Assembly: GCA_021776245.1 (NCBI GenBank)
Contig: JAJFGF010000002.1
Span: 1-64,000, forward strand
Length of the DNA: 64,000 bases
Source: Hyphococcus sp.
GTDB taxonomy: Bacteria > Pseudomonadota > Alphaproteobacteria > Caulobacterales > Parvularculaceae
Reading direction: 5' to 3'
Program-made: the position numbers and the translations under genes
The notes under the pieces: generated by a model
What the model was told of the DNA's origin: nothing
The model's database searches: none
Seen by the model: the letters and a program-made list of their open reading frames with translations, nothing else
In this document: one piece after another, positions 46,190 through 54,648 of the stretch
Layout of the letters: each line of letters starts with the position of its first letter
Position numbering within the stretch: position 1 is the first letter of the stretch

Positions 46190-46870
46190 ATGAAATTGAT
46201 TGGCAGTTTGGCAGTGGCGGGCGTTGTTGCGTCCGGCTTAATTTTCGCGCCTGCAAATGCAGCGCCTATTGTTTTTAAGGGAAACGGTCTCAATGCCGTT
46301 CCCGCGAGCAACATCATACAAAACTGCGGCACAATCGGCATTGATTACTGCACAGTCGATCATGATCAGGGATTTCAGTATTCAGTCAGCGGATTTGATC
46401 TCACAGCAAAGGCCTATATAGGCAATCAGGCCGTGCGATTAATCCAGGACATCCGCCCGGGCAATTCGGGTCTCGGCGCGCTGTCGGAAAACAACCCCGC
46501 AGATGATCAGACGCAGGCGGACTCCGGCGAGTCGATTGAGTTTGCTTTTACCCGCAACATTTTTCTTTCTGATATCGAGTTTAATTCCGGCGCCGATCGC
46601 GATTGTTCAAATCCGGGCAACGAGGGCCCATGTGGCGATTTCGATTTTTATATCGATAATATATTTGTTGCGACGATTGCAGCGGTCGATCTCCTGACAA
46701 ATACCTTTATGGGGTCTTCGTTCAAGTTTGTTCCGGTTACATCGGGCGGCGGATTTGCCATTGCACAGTTCAATGTAAATGAAGTGCCTGTCCCGGCAGC
46801 GTTTCCGTTGCTTCTGTCCGGCCTCGCGGGCCTGGCTTTTGCCTCGCGGCGAAAGCGGAAAACCGCCTGA
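46190..46870 (+). CDS. exported protein with VPxPA/PEP-CTERM sorting tail
   Basis: A 226-residue protein with a signal peptide (LIGSLAVAGVVASGLIFAPA, cleavage after NAA). A beta-rich middle contains ADRDCSNPGNEGPCGDFDFY. It ends with VPVPAAFPLLLSGLAGLAFA then SRRKRKTA: a Pro-rich signal, membrane helix and basic tail, the hallmark of PEP/VPLPA-CTERM proteins that exosortase-type enzymes cut and anchor. No exosortase is seen in this window. Probably an exopolysaccharide-linked surface protein. Confidence 0.85.
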   Translation: MKLIGSLAVAGVVASGLIFAPANAAPIVFKGNGLNAVPASNIIQNCGTIGIDYCTVDHDQGFQYSVSGFDLTAKAYIGNQAVRLIQDIRPGNSGLGALSENNPADDQTQADSGESIEFAFTRNIFLSDIEFNSGADRDCSNPGNEGPCGDFDFYIDNIFVATIAAVDLLTNTFMGSSFKFVPVTSGGGFAIAQFNVNEVPVPAAFPLLLSGLAGLAFASRRKRKTA

Positions 46871-46977
46871 TAAAGCGCAGCATTTGCAAACAAAATTAAG
46901 GCCAGTCTCTGAAATTTTGCGGCCGCCGCCGCGCCCCCGGCTATCAACCCGTCTGATCCGGCGCCGATTCCCGATGT

Positions 46978-48270
46978 TCAATTCCCGGGGCTGGCGGCTA
47001 CGGGCGGCGCGTCGCTGTTGTCAGCTTCATTTTCCTCTTCGGCTTCGGCCGGGCTGCGTGGATCAAATTCGAACACGCCTGGCGTTGTGCGCGGTATCGG
47101 AACATAGTCGCTTTTTTCGGCTGCGGTCGGGGAGGCGCGGCGCAGCATTCTGTAAAGGCCGAACCCCGCGAGCAGACAATGTACGCCGCCGGTATATCGG
47201 AACAGCGCCGCTGGCCCGCCGATCCCCATGAAAACCGGCCCGAGGACGGGCCCGAGGATCGCGCCGGCGCCGTAAAGCAGGAACAACCCGCCGCTGACAG
47301 CGACAAACTCGCCTTCTTCGGCGTGATCATTTGCGTGCGCCGCATTAAGCCCGAAGAGCGGCATGGCGAAAAAGCCAAAAAACGCCGCACCGGCCAACAG
47401 CGCCGAATGAGATATGGCGGCGGCCTCGGCCAGAAAAAACCCGCTCGCCGCGGCCAGGATGCTCACGCTGATGATGACAATGCGCCGGTCCATTTTATCG
47501 GAGAGAAGGCCGACCGGCCATTGCGAAACGGCGCCGCCGACAATGGCGGCGCTCATGAAGGTCGCGACAGTGGCGACATCATAGCCTATTTGCTGAACAA
47601 AAACCGGTCCGATGCTCCAAAATGCGCCGTTTGCAGCGCCGACGCAAAAGCAGCCGACCGACGCCAGCGGAGACACGCTGAAGAGTTTGTTGAGGTTCAG
47701 TTTCGCCACATGCACGCGCGCCGGCGCCATCGACGTGGTGAGCGCAACGGGGACAAGCGAGATCGAAATCAGGATTGACGTAATGGCGAACAGAGCAAAC
47801 TGCGTCGGGCTCGCGACGATCAATAACAACTGTCCAAGGGTGACGGCGGCCAAATCGACAATGCGGTATATCGACAGAACGCGCCCGCGATTTTCATTGG
47901 TCGCCTTTTCATTGATCCAGCTTTCGACGATCATGTGCAGCCCGGCAAAACAGAAACCGGAAATCAGGCGCAGCACGGACCAGAATGCAGGATCTACGAT
48001 CAGCGCGTGGACGAGGGCGACCGCCGACGCAACCGAGGCAAGCGCCGTAAAGGTTCTGATATGGCCGACACGCGCAACCATCCTGGGCGCATAGCGGCAC
48101 CCGGCAATGAAGCCCACATAATAGGACGACATCAAAAATCCGATTTGCGTGAGGGTGAACCCGTCAATATTGGCTCGGACCGACAGCAATGTGGCCTGAA
48201 GTCCGTTGCCGGCCAGCAATATGGCGGCGGCGAACAAGAGGGCGGCAATGGTGATCAACGCTTCGCGCAT
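46978..48270 (-). CDS. MFS transporter, YcaD-like
   Basis: A 430-residue inner-membrane protein with twelve predicted helices, starting MREALITIAALLFAAAILLA. Motifs such as MSSYYVGFIAGCRYAPRMV, VESWINEKATNENRGRVLSI and QWPVGLLSDKMDRRIV match the YcaD/UMF1-like subgroup of unknown substrate. The C-terminal ~40 residues are acidic and cytoplasmic. Start 48270 is preferred to 48324. Single gene. Confidence 0.88.
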   Translation of the reverse strand: MREALITIAALLFAAAILLAGNGLQATLLSVRANIDGFTLTQIGFLMSSYYVGFIAGCRYAPRMVARVGHIRTFTALASVASAVALVHALIVDPAFWSVLRLISGFCFAGLHMIVESWINEKATNENRGRVLSIYRIVDLAAVTLGQLLLIVASPTQFALFAITSILISISLVPVALTTSMAPARVHVAKLNLNKLFSVSPLASVGCFCVGAANGAFWSIGPVFVQQIGYDVATVATFMSAAIVGGAVSQWPVGLLSDKMDRRIVIISVSILAAASGFFLAEAAAISHSALLAGAAFFGFFAMPLFGLNAAHANDHAEEGEFVAVSGGLFLLYGAGAILGPVLGPVFMGIGGPAALFRYTGGVHCLLAGFGLYRMLRRASPTAAEKSDYVPIPRTTPGVFEFDPRSPAEAEEENEADNSDAPPVAASPGN

Positions 48271-48590
48271 GTTTGTTTTGTCTTCCCGCCTTGTTCTGTC
48301 AAAGGCCATTGCGGCGGCTGCCATCGGGGTGAGGGATTACATATTTCATTGCAGTTCGAAATAGCCCCGGCGGTCATCAGGCAAATAAGCGTCCGGGAAC
48401 CGGCCGGAGCGCGGCAAGTGAGGTAGTGGCGCGGGCGCCAGGGCCATGCCCGTTTTGGCGAAGCTCGCATTTTCCATATTGTGTTTTCAAAAAACTTGGG
48501 TCAAATGCGACCTGTTGCGGAGAGGCTTTGATGTCCCGGAGCGCGCGGTCGTCCACGTCAATGGGCGCGATCAGGACCTTTTGAAAACCG

Positions 48591-49055
48591 ATGATGCTTG
48601 TACCGACTTATGTTGCGCCCAGCGCGATCGAAGGTGTGGGTGTTTTTGCTGCTGAGGATATTCCAGCGGGCGCGCTTATTTGGCGCCTTGACCAAAGCTT
48701 CGACCGGCTGATTCCGCAAAAGGATCTGGATGCGGCGCCTGAGCATTTCAGGGAATTCATTGAGCGCTACACCTATCCTTTCCCGGACGATCCGTCCCTG
48801 GTGGTGCTGGAAGTGGATAATGGCCGGTTCATGAACCACGATATGCTGTCTCCAAACACAGACTTTTCCGTGCCGACGCGCGGCGTGGCGCGGCGCGATA
48901 TCGCGCAAGGTGAGGAACTCACCTGCAACTATGCCGAGTTCGACCCTGATTACGAGCTGGCGCCGGCGCGGGTGTTCACGCCGGAAGCCAGTCTGTCGCG
49001 GGTCCCGCCCCATATGCGGGGCGGTGGAGCGCTGAGGTCGAACGGAGCAGCCTGA
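48591..49055 (+). CDS. SET-domain protein
   Basis: A 154-residue protein covering a compact SET domain: APSAIEGVGVFAAEDIPAGA at the start, RFMNHDMLSPNTDF (the NHxxxPN-like loop) and GEELTCNYAEFD (the ELxxDY-like part). SET enzymes transfer a methyl group from SAM to lysine. The pre-SET and post-SET zinc parts are missing, as in most bacterial versions. The last ~35 residues are variable. Target unknown. ATG 48591 or 48594. Confidence 0.87.
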   Translation: MMLVPTYVAPSAIEGVGVFAAEDIPAGALIWRLDQSFDRLIPQKDLDAAPEHFREFIERYTYPFPDDPSLVVLEVDNGRFMNHDMLSPNTDFSVPTRGVARRDIAQGEELTCNYAEFDPDYELAPARVFTPEASLSRVPPHMRGGGALRSNGAA

Positions 49056-49153
49056 TCGGCTCCGTTCACATTGCGGGCTGATTTGCGTTGACAGCTCCAC
49101 GCCCCGGTTCAATACAAACTGTCTTTGACAGAATGCGAAAGAAAGGACGCGCC

Positions 49154-49327
49154 ATGTCAAAATCGAACCGCGTTACGATTGCCGACATCGAAGAGGAAAG
49201 CGGATTTGAATATGGAACGCCAGACTTTCGCGCCTATGTGGAGCGCGAGGGCATCGACGTCGTCAACGAAAAAAAACGCCTGAAATCCGAGACGCGCGAG
49301 CGGCGCGACCGGCGCCGCACAGAATGA
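49154..49327 (+). CDS. 57-residue basic/acidic protein, unknown
   Basis: A small charged protein opening MSKSNRVTIADIEEESGFEY and ending KSETRERRDRRRTE. GAAAGGA lies 10-16 bases upstream of ATG 49154. No family was recognised. The strong charge, short length and basic tail suggest a nucleic-acid or protein partner, but this is only an inference. Confidence 0.55.
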   Translation: MSKSNRVTIADIEEESGFEYGTPDFRAYVEREGIDVVNEKKRLKSETRERRDRRRTE

Positions 49328-49478
49328 CCCTTTGCCGACGCAGTCAGCCATGAAAACCAATGAGCGAGGGTAGTGGCTGCCGGCCGAAAAGGCGGATCGA
49401 TTCGAACTGATGGCGCCGGCCGCAATAATCAACAACTGCGTCCGGGCAGGTTTAATTAATGTACAAGGGCGGGTGGGT

Positions 49479-50099
49479 TCAGGCGCGCCGATAAAGCGCT
49501 GCGGCGAGGGCCAGCGATAAAAACGCGCCGCCGACGCTGCGCTCGAACCATCGCCTGACGCGGGTGCGCGTCATTACGCGCCGCAATTCGCCAGCGGCGA
49601 GGGCATAAATCACAATGATCGAGAGATCAATCGTGACGCCGGTGATCGCCAGAATGGCAATTTGCGGTAAGGCTGCCTGCGCCGGGTCAATAAATTGCGG
49701 CACAAGCGCAACAAAGAAAAGAACCGCCTTGGGATTTGACAGGCCGACAATAACGCCGTCGCGCCAGGCGTTGTTTGCGCCCGTGGTTTCCTGCGCTGTC
49801 GCTGCGGCGGGTTTGAAGGAGCCCCTTATCGCCTTGACGCCAAGCCAGGCGAGATAGACGACGCCAAACCACTTAACCGTCATAAAAAGCATCTGCGATG
49901 TGGCGATCGCGGCGGCGAGCCCGAATGATGTCAGCACCCAGAAGATCGCGTTGGCCGTTTCAATGCCAAACGCCGCCTTTATGCCCGCCGAACGGCCGCG
50001 CCATACGGACTGGCTGGTGACGAAAATCACCGCGGGTCCGGGCGTCAGTGAGACCAGTAAATAAGCGAGTATGTATAAGGTCAGGGTTTGCACCGTCAT
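49479..50099 (-). CDS. LysE/RhtB family exporter
   Basis: A 206-residue inner-membrane protein with about six helices. The N-terminal signature LVSLTPGPAVIFVTSQSVWR and GIKAAFGIETANAIFWVLTS match LysE/RhtB amino-acid exporters; YLAWLGVKAIRGSF and NPKAVLFFVALVPQFID follow. The substrate (an amino acid or homoserine-like compound) is not known. Divergent from the repeat-protein gene at 50392. Confidence 0.92.
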   Translation of the reverse strand: MTVQTLTLYILAYLLVSLTPGPAVIFVTSQSVWRGRSAGIKAAFGIETANAIFWVLTSFGLAAAIATSQMLFMTVKWFGVVYLAWLGVKAIRGSFKPAAATAQETTGANNAWRDGVIVGLSNPKAVLFFVALVPQFIDPAQAALPQIAILAITGVTIDLSIIVIYALAAGELRRVMTRTRVRRWFERSVGGAFLSLALAAALYRRA

Positions 50100-50300
50100 T
50101 TTCGCCTCCGCATTTGCGCGGTGATCGCGGTTCCTTACCGGACCTAGTCACCGCCGGTTGTGCGCGCAAACCAGAAAAGTTGAATCTGGCGATAGATTGT
50201 CTTGAGGCTGTTGCCATTGTACCCCGGCGCACGCCCGACGCCTCATTCCGGCGCCAAATAAACGGGCGGCTTTCCCGATTGGAGACAATAAATTGCTTGA

Positions 50301-50353
50301 CGTGGGAAATAATCCCGCATATTGTTTGCGAGACGTGGGAAATATTCCCACGT
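50301..50353. promoter_or_regulatory. two CGTGGGA palindromes upstream of the 50392 gene
   Basis: Site 1 is CGTGGGAAATAATCCCGC (50301-50318) and site 2 is CGTGGGAAATATTCCCACG (50334-50352), a perfect palindrome (21 bases with its outer A/T). Their centres are 33 bases apart, about three turns of DNA, so two dimers would sit on one face. The same palindrome precedes the DUF6502 gene (51208) and the outer-membrane gene (54455). Confidence 0.8.
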
Positions 50354-50391
50354 AACCAGTGATCGGCGTCCGCGCCGAAAGGAGAGTGAGC

Positions 50392-51042
50392 ATGAGCAGT
50401 TGTTTTGACAAATTGACCCTTTTCAGCGCCCTGGCCGCCATGAGTTTTGCGGCTGCAGCTGTGCCGGCGCAGGCCGCACAGACGGCAGGTGAGGGCGTTG
50501 CGGATTCTTCCATGCGCGCGGCGCAGCATCGCCGGTCGCATCCGGATATTCCCAATCCCAATGATGTGGATGTCACCCGGGAAAATCTTCGCCGCATTAT
50601 CAATGCGCTTTTGGATGCGGGACTTAATCGCCAGCAGATCAAGCGCTGGCTTTACGCGGCCCTTGATAATGATCCGAATATTCCAAATCCCGGCGATGTG
50701 ACGGTGACGCGTGAAAACATTCGGCGCATTATCAATGCGCTCAAAGACGCAGGACTTAATCGCCAGCAGATTAAACGCTGGATTAATGCAAGCCTTGATC
50801 AGCAGACTAACAGACGGCGATATCACGGCGCTGCCCGGCGCAGAGCGGCCAGCGCTGATGCGCGCGTGCGGCCTGCGCGCGACGCAGGGGCACAACGCGC
50901 CGACCGCGCCGACCGCGCCAATCGCCCGACACGCGTTGAGCGCCCCGCGCGCCCCGCGCGCCCCGCGCGCCCCACTCGCCCCACTCGCATTGAACGACCG
51001 GCGCGCCCCGAGCGCCCATCACGCCCGGGCGGAGGGAGCTAG
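50392..51042 (+). CDS. exported two-repeat protein with basic Pro/Arg tail
   Basis: A 216-residue protein with a signal peptide (to about AQAAQ, residue 30). Residues 51-94 and 95-138 are two 44-residue repeats, each reading PNIPNP-DV-VTRENIRRII then NAL-DAGLNRQQIKRW with only a few changes. The last ~75 residues are low-complexity Arg/Pro/Ala (RPARPARPTRPTR). No known family. A GGAGAG ribosome site precedes ATG 50392, and the gene ends at a strong terminator. It is probably controlled by the two palindromes upstream. Confidence 0.75.
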   Translation: MSSCFDKLTLFSALAAMSFAAAAVPAQAAQTAGEGVADSSMRAAQHRRSHPDIPNPNDVDVTRENLRRIINALLDAGLNRQQIKRWLYAALDNDPNIPNPGDVTVTRENIRRIINALKDAGLNRQQIKRWINASLDQQTNRRRYHGAARRRAASADARVRPARDAGAQRADRADRANRPTRVERPARPARPARPTRPTRIERPARPERPSRPGGGS

Positions 51043-51066
51043 TCCGGCCCAGTCAATGCGAGCGAC

Positions 51067-51097
51067 AACGCCGGCGTTCCTTTTGGGCGCCGGCGTT
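51067..51097 (+). terminator. terminator after the repeat-protein gene
   Basis: AACGCCGGCG pairs perfectly with CGCCGGCGTT around an 11-base loop, 25 bases after the stop at 51042. Only AATTA follows, so the T-tract is weak. Confidence 0.7.
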
Positions 51098-51146
51098 AAT
51101 TAGACCACGTTCGAAGAGCGCCGAATCGGCGAACTTGGTCCGGACT

Positions 51147-51206
51147 ATGTTTTTTCGCGCATTCGAGCCCAAAAACCGCATACACTTTTTGTTAATGCGC
51201 TATATT
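51147..51206. repeat. dispersed palindromic repeat, copy 2 (inverse of 36386)
   Basis: Read on the minus strand: TAGCGCATTAACAAAAAGTG, then TATGCGGTTTTTGGGCTCGA and ATGCGCGAAAAAAC, about 90% like 36386-36449. It ends a few bases before the palindrome at 51208. Confidence 0.8.
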
Positions 51207-51207
51207 T

Positions 51208-51226
51208 CGTGGGATTGTTTCCCGCA
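51208..51226. promoter_or_regulatory. CGTGGGA palindrome before the DUF6502 operon
   Basis: CGTGGGATTGTTTCCCGCA keeps the GGGA-N5-TCCC core and both CG flanks of the sites at 50301, 50334 and 54455. It overlaps the first base of the small leader frame at 51226. Confidence 0.72.
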
Positions 51227-51309
51227 TGAATGAGGATAAACTTGGCCAGGCGGTATGGCGCAGCGCCCTCCGGAATTTATTGTCGATGAGTTGGAGTGAA
51301 GCGGTTTGA
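51226..51309 (+). CDS. 27-codon leader frame upstream of DUF6502
   Basis: ATG 51226 opens MNEDKLGQAVWRSALRNLLS and ends MSWSEAV with TGA at 51307, overlapping the TTG start of the next gene (TTGA). This overlap could couple translation of the two. There is no good ribosome site for the ATG, so it may be an unused frame. Confidence 0.3.
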   Translation: MNEDKLGQAVWRSALRNLLSMSWSEAV

Positions 51310-52154
51310 AACGGGCTCTAAGCAAATCCGAACCTGGCGGACGGCCGCCGGAGAAATTTGTCGGCGCCGTGCGCCGCATCCTTCGCCCGCTTGTGCGCAC
51401 GCTCATCGCGCATGGCGTCACCTTTCCCATGCTCTCTGAGATCCTGAAAAGCGTTTATGTGGAAACGGCGGAAAAACATTTTGCCCTGGACGGCGAAGCC
51501 GAGCCTTCGGACAGCCGAATTTCGCTGATTACGCGCGTCCACCGCAAAGATGTGCGGCGGCTGCGCAGCAAACAGAGTTCAAACGCCTTGCCCCTGGCGT
51601 CTGCTTCTCTGGGCGCGCAGATCATCGCCGAATGGACCGGCAATAGCAGCTTCACCGATAAAAAAGGCGCGCCGCTGATATTGCCGCGCGGCGCGGGCAA
51701 GCCGGACGCCCCGTCTTTTGACGCCCTGGTCGCTTCGGTCAGCAAGGATGTGCGTCCGCGCGCCGTGCTTGACGAACTGTTGCGCGCCGGCGTCGTGGAC
51801 CAAACGCCGGAAGATCATGTCAGACTGATCAAGACCGCCTTTGTCGCGGCGGAAAATTTTGAAGAACTCCTGTTTCATTACGAACGCAATTTGCATGACC
51901 ACATTGCCGCCGCCGGAAGCAATCTGGAAGGCGGCGCAAAGCCGTTCCTGGAGCGCTCGGTCTATTATGACGATCTTAAACCGGAATCGATTGAGGCGCT
52001 GGCGAAACTGGCTGAAGAAAAAGCCATGGCCGGCCTGCTGTCCGTCAACAAGTCGGCGCGCGCTCGGTCGAAAAAGGACGAGGGCGCCAAAACTGCAAAT
52101 AAGAGATTTACATTTGGCGTCTATTTTTACGCTGACGACGAGGACGAACGCTGA
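51306..52154 (+). CDS. DUF6502 family protein, likely DNA-binding
   Basis: A 282-residue soluble protein. The N-terminal third (RRILRPLVRTLIAHGVTFPM; SRISLITRVHRKDVRRLRSK) reads as a helix-turn-helix-like unit, as in DUF6502 proteins. The C-terminal part is helical, ending in a basic, then acidic tail. The family commonly precedes a DUF5666 gene, as here (overlap TGATG). It may be the regulator of the CGTGGGA palindromes, one of which lies just before it. Start TTG 51306, no nearer ATG. Confidence 0.75.
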   Translation: MKRALSKSEPGGRPPEKFVGAVRRILRPLVRTLIAHGVTFPMLSEILKSVYVETAEKHFALDGEAEPSDSRISLITRVHRKDVRRLRSKQSSNALPLASASLGAQIIAEWTGNSSFTDKKGAPLILPRGAGKPDAPSFDALVASVSKDVRPRAVLDELLRAGVVDQTPEDHVRLIKTAFVAAENFEELLFHYERNLHDHIAAAGSNLEGGAKPFLERSVYYDDLKPESIEALAKLAEEKAMAGLLSVNKSARARSKKDEGAKTANKRFTFGVYFYADDEDER

Positions 52155-53536
52155 TGGCCCGCGCGCTTTCCCGACAGATGAGTCTGGCGCTGATAACGCT
52201 CCTGGTGCTGGCGGCGGTGCTGGCGTTTTATTCGACGCGCGGACCCGGCGGTGTCGGCGGCACAGGCATTGTCGGCCCTGGCGGCGTCGGCGGCACGGGA
52301 ATTTTTGGGCGCATCGACCGTTTCGGCAGCATCTGGGTCAATGGCCGCGAGATTTTTTACGACGATAACCTGCCGCTCACCCGGAGCGGCGCCGAAGCGG
52401 GGCCTGAAAAATTTGCTCCTGGCCAGATGGTTGCTGTTGTTGCTGAAGAGCGCGATGGCGCCTGGCAGGCGCGCAGCGCCCGTATCATTGATGAAGTGAT
52501 CGGACCGATCGAAATTGCCGGCGAACACTCCATGATGGTTCTGGATCAGCAGATTCTTTTTACGGAACAAACAAATACCGCAGAGGGTTTGCGCGAAACG
52601 ATTGAAGCCGGCGGCATGGTTGCGATCAGCGGTTATCGAACGCCGGACGGCGCAATCATTGCCACAAGGATTGATCCAGTTGGACGTCATGCGGAACTTT
52701 TTGTTCGCGGCGCCGCATTTAACATTGCCGCTGACAGCTTTTCGATTGGCGGGCTTAACATCAGCTATGAGGGACTGGCGGTTTCTGAAGGCGACGTGGT
52801 GGCTGCGCGCGGCGCAATGATCGGCGCGCAATTTACAGCCTATGACGTTCGAAAAGACAGCGCCTTTGAAGGCCTTGGCCTTGAAAATATCTCCTATCAG
52901 GGCGTCGCTCATACTGAAAGCGACGGAGAAAACCTGCGCGTCGGCGAATATTCTGCGGCCAATGCTTCGATCGTTGCATCGTCTCGTGATACCGGCGACT
53001 ACACGCTTGTTGTTCTTGAGGGCGGAGCGCGGCCAAACAGCCTGGCGCTCGATCGCGATGTGCGCGCCAGCGCCATTGAAGAACAGTTTTTGGCGCCGGC
53101 GCCGGAATGGCTTGGTGGTTTGGCGGAGGGTGAAGCTGAGCCAAACGAAAACCCGGAAGAATTAGAGCGCCGCGAGCCTGCGACGAATGACGGCGTCAAT
53201 GACGCTGTCAATGACGGCGCGCGCGAAGAACCTGCGCGCGTGGAACAGGAGGAAGACGCGATAAGCGAAACGACGGCTGCGCCTGAAACGTCTTTGCGTG
53301 AAGAAGACAGCGCAAGAGAGCCGGAACCGGTTGAAGAGACCAGTGACACAGCGGCGACCGGGCGTCCGGCGGAAAATCCGGATGCGCCGGAAAGATCCGA
53401 AGACGGCGCCGAAGCGCGCCCGGATGAATTTCCCGATGCACCGGACCGCCCGGAAGTGGAACGGCCGGAGCGCCCTGAGCGACCCGAAGGGGTCAGGCCC
53501 GAACGCCCGGAGCGGCCGCAACGTCCGAACCGATAA
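52154..53536 (+). CDS. DUF5666 repeat protein with long disordered tail
   Basis: A 460-residue protein with an N-terminal hydrophobic segment (LALITLLVLAAVLAFY), probably an anchor or uncleaved signal. Glycine-rich repeats follow (GGVGGTGIVGPGGVGGTGIF). Then come DUF5666 beta domains (RIDRFGSIWVNGREIFYDDN; GQMVAVVAEERDGAWQARSA; further copies to about residue 300). The last ~150 residues are Glu/Pro/Arg-rich, ending in RPERPEGVRPERPERPQR. It overlaps DUF6502 by one base, so the two form an operon. Likely envelope-located; function unknown. Confidence 0.8.
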   Translation: MARALSRQMSLALITLLVLAAVLAFYSTRGPGGVGGTGIVGPGGVGGTGIFGRIDRFGSIWVNGREIFYDDNLPLTRSGAEAGPEKFAPGQMVAVVAEERDGAWQARSARIIDEVIGPIEIAGEHSMMVLDQQILFTEQTNTAEGLRETIEAGGMVAISGYRTPDGAIIATRIDPVGRHAELFVRGAAFNIAADSFSIGGLNISYEGLAVSEGDVVAARGAMIGAQFTAYDVRKDSAFEGLGLENISYQGVAHTESDGENLRVGEYSAANASIVASSRDTGDYTLVVLEGGARPNSLALDRDVRASAIEEQFLAPAPEWLGGLAEGEAEPNENPEELERREPATNDGVNDAVNDGAREEPARVEQEEDAISETTAAPETSLREEDSAREPEPVEETSDTAATGRPAENPDAPERSEDGAEARPDEFPDAPDRPEVERPERPERPEGVRPERPERPQRPNR

Positions 53537-53544
53537 TAAAAACG

Positions 53545-53564
53545 GGCGCCGCATAAACGGCGCC
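53545..53564. terminator. hairpin between convergent operon ends
   Basis: GGCGCCG-CATAAA-CGGCGCC, with T-rich sequence following on the minus strand. It sits between the DUF5666 stop and the convergent outer-membrane gene stop and may serve both. Confidence 0.65.
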
Positions 53565-53600
53565 AGCGAATCGTTGGTCCCCGTCTGACAATCTGCGCGT

Positions 53601-54416
53601 TTAGAATGCTGTCAATTTCAGTTGCAGACCAGCGCCAAAATCAGGGCTGCCGTCGCTGAGACCGGCAACACCATAAAGAACGACGCCCCATTTCTTTGTC
53701 GCCTTTAGGTCAAGATAGGCAAAGATCTCTTTTGAATCTTCCGCCAGCGCCGATGCGGCCTCCCTGTAATCATAGGAAACGCCAATGCTCGCCTTGTTGG
53801 AAATATAATAGGCGGCCCCTGCCGATGCGATCCAGATGTCGTTCAGCATGAATGTATCCGGCTCGCCGACAAACCGATAGCCAAGACTGGCGAAGGGAAC
53901 GACAGGGCCGATAAACTTTGACATTTCCGCCTGCACCGTCACATCCACTTTGCCAGTGCCAAGGCCCTTGTTCTCGTCTGCCGTCGGCGCCTTCACTTTG
54001 GTTGAAAGGTCAAGCATGACACCCAAATTTTCAAATTCAGGCGAATATTTTACCGTGAAATATGTATCGGCAATCCCACTTGCTTCGGTAATCTGCATCG
54101 TGCCGCGGCCGGGCGTGACGATGACGCCGCCATCGCCGCCGCCGATGACGCCGCCCGGACCTTCAATATTGATATAGCCCGATGAAATGCGAAACGACCA
54201 TTCGCCAGATGTCGCTTTGGCGCTCACCGGAACATACAATATGTCTGTATCAAGCGGCTGGCCGTAGTCGCCGCTGGAATAATCAACGCCGCTGTAAAGC
54301 GACAGTTTCACCCCATCGTCTTCGGCATGGGCGATCGCGCCGACGGCGCAAAGACTTGAAACGGCGGCTAACGTCCGCCGGCGGGATTTAGGTCGGGCGC
54401 CTGAAATTCTGGGCAT
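53601..54416 (-). CDS. outer-membrane beta-barrel protein, unknown
   Basis: A 271-residue protein with a signal peptide after a basic start (MPRISGARPKSRRRTLAAVS to AIAHA). The rest is beta-strand-like with alternating aromatics (VKLSLYSGVDYSSGDYGQPL; SYDYREAASALAEDSKEIFA) and ends GAGLQLKLTAF with a C-terminal Phe, so an outer-membrane barrel of about 12 strands is likely. The pattern resembles phenol-degradation/transporter-type barrels. ATG 54416 with GAGGTGG upstream is chosen over GTG 54425. It has a CGTGGGA palindrome in its promoter. Confidence 0.75.
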   Translation of the reverse strand: MPRISGARPKSRRRTLAAVSSLCAVGAIAHAEDDGVKLSLYSGVDYSSGDYGQPLDTDILYVPVSAKATSGEWSFRISSGYINIEGPGGVIGGGDGGVIVTPGRGTMQITEASGIADTYFTVKYSPEFENLGVMLDLSTKVKAPTADENKGLGTGKVDVTVQAEMSKFIGPVVPFASLGYRFVGEPDTFMLNDIWIASAGAAYYISNKASIGVSYDYREAASALAEDSKEIFAYLDLKATKKWGVVLYGVAGLSDGSPDFGAGLQLKLTAF

Positions 54417-54454
54417 GATATCCACCTCATAATACGCAACAAGGCGTCAATAAT

Positions 54455-54475
54455 ACGTGGGATTTTTTCCCACGT
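54455..54475. promoter_or_regulatory. CGTGGGA palindrome before the outer-membrane gene
   Basis: CGTGGGATTTTTTCCCACG with outer A/T gives a 21-base near-perfect palindrome, about 39 bases upstream of ATG 54416 on the minus strand. It shares spacing and flanks with the sites at 50301, 50334 and 51208. Confidence 0.8.
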
Positions 54476-54648
54476 CAAGGATTTTGAATAATCAGGGGCC
54501 CGGCTCAGGACCGCGCTTTTTTGTCGAATGATCTGCGTTAATGAATGATTAATAATTGGCGGCCGTCGTTTTTGCGGCGCCGGCGCCCCGTGACCGGGGG
54601 GCCGCCTATCGGCTATATTGACGGCGCCGCTGCGCAAAAGGCTAAGTG

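Noticed and set aside
47179-47778. 199-codon plus-strand frame inside the MFS gene
   Set aside because: Highly charged antisense frame with no domain; the minus-strand MFS helices are clear.
50877-51022. Tandem CGCGCCCCG repeats as a CRISPR or VNTR locus
   Set aside because: They encode the Arg-Pro-Ala tail of the 50392 protein in frame, so they are coding low-complexity sequence.
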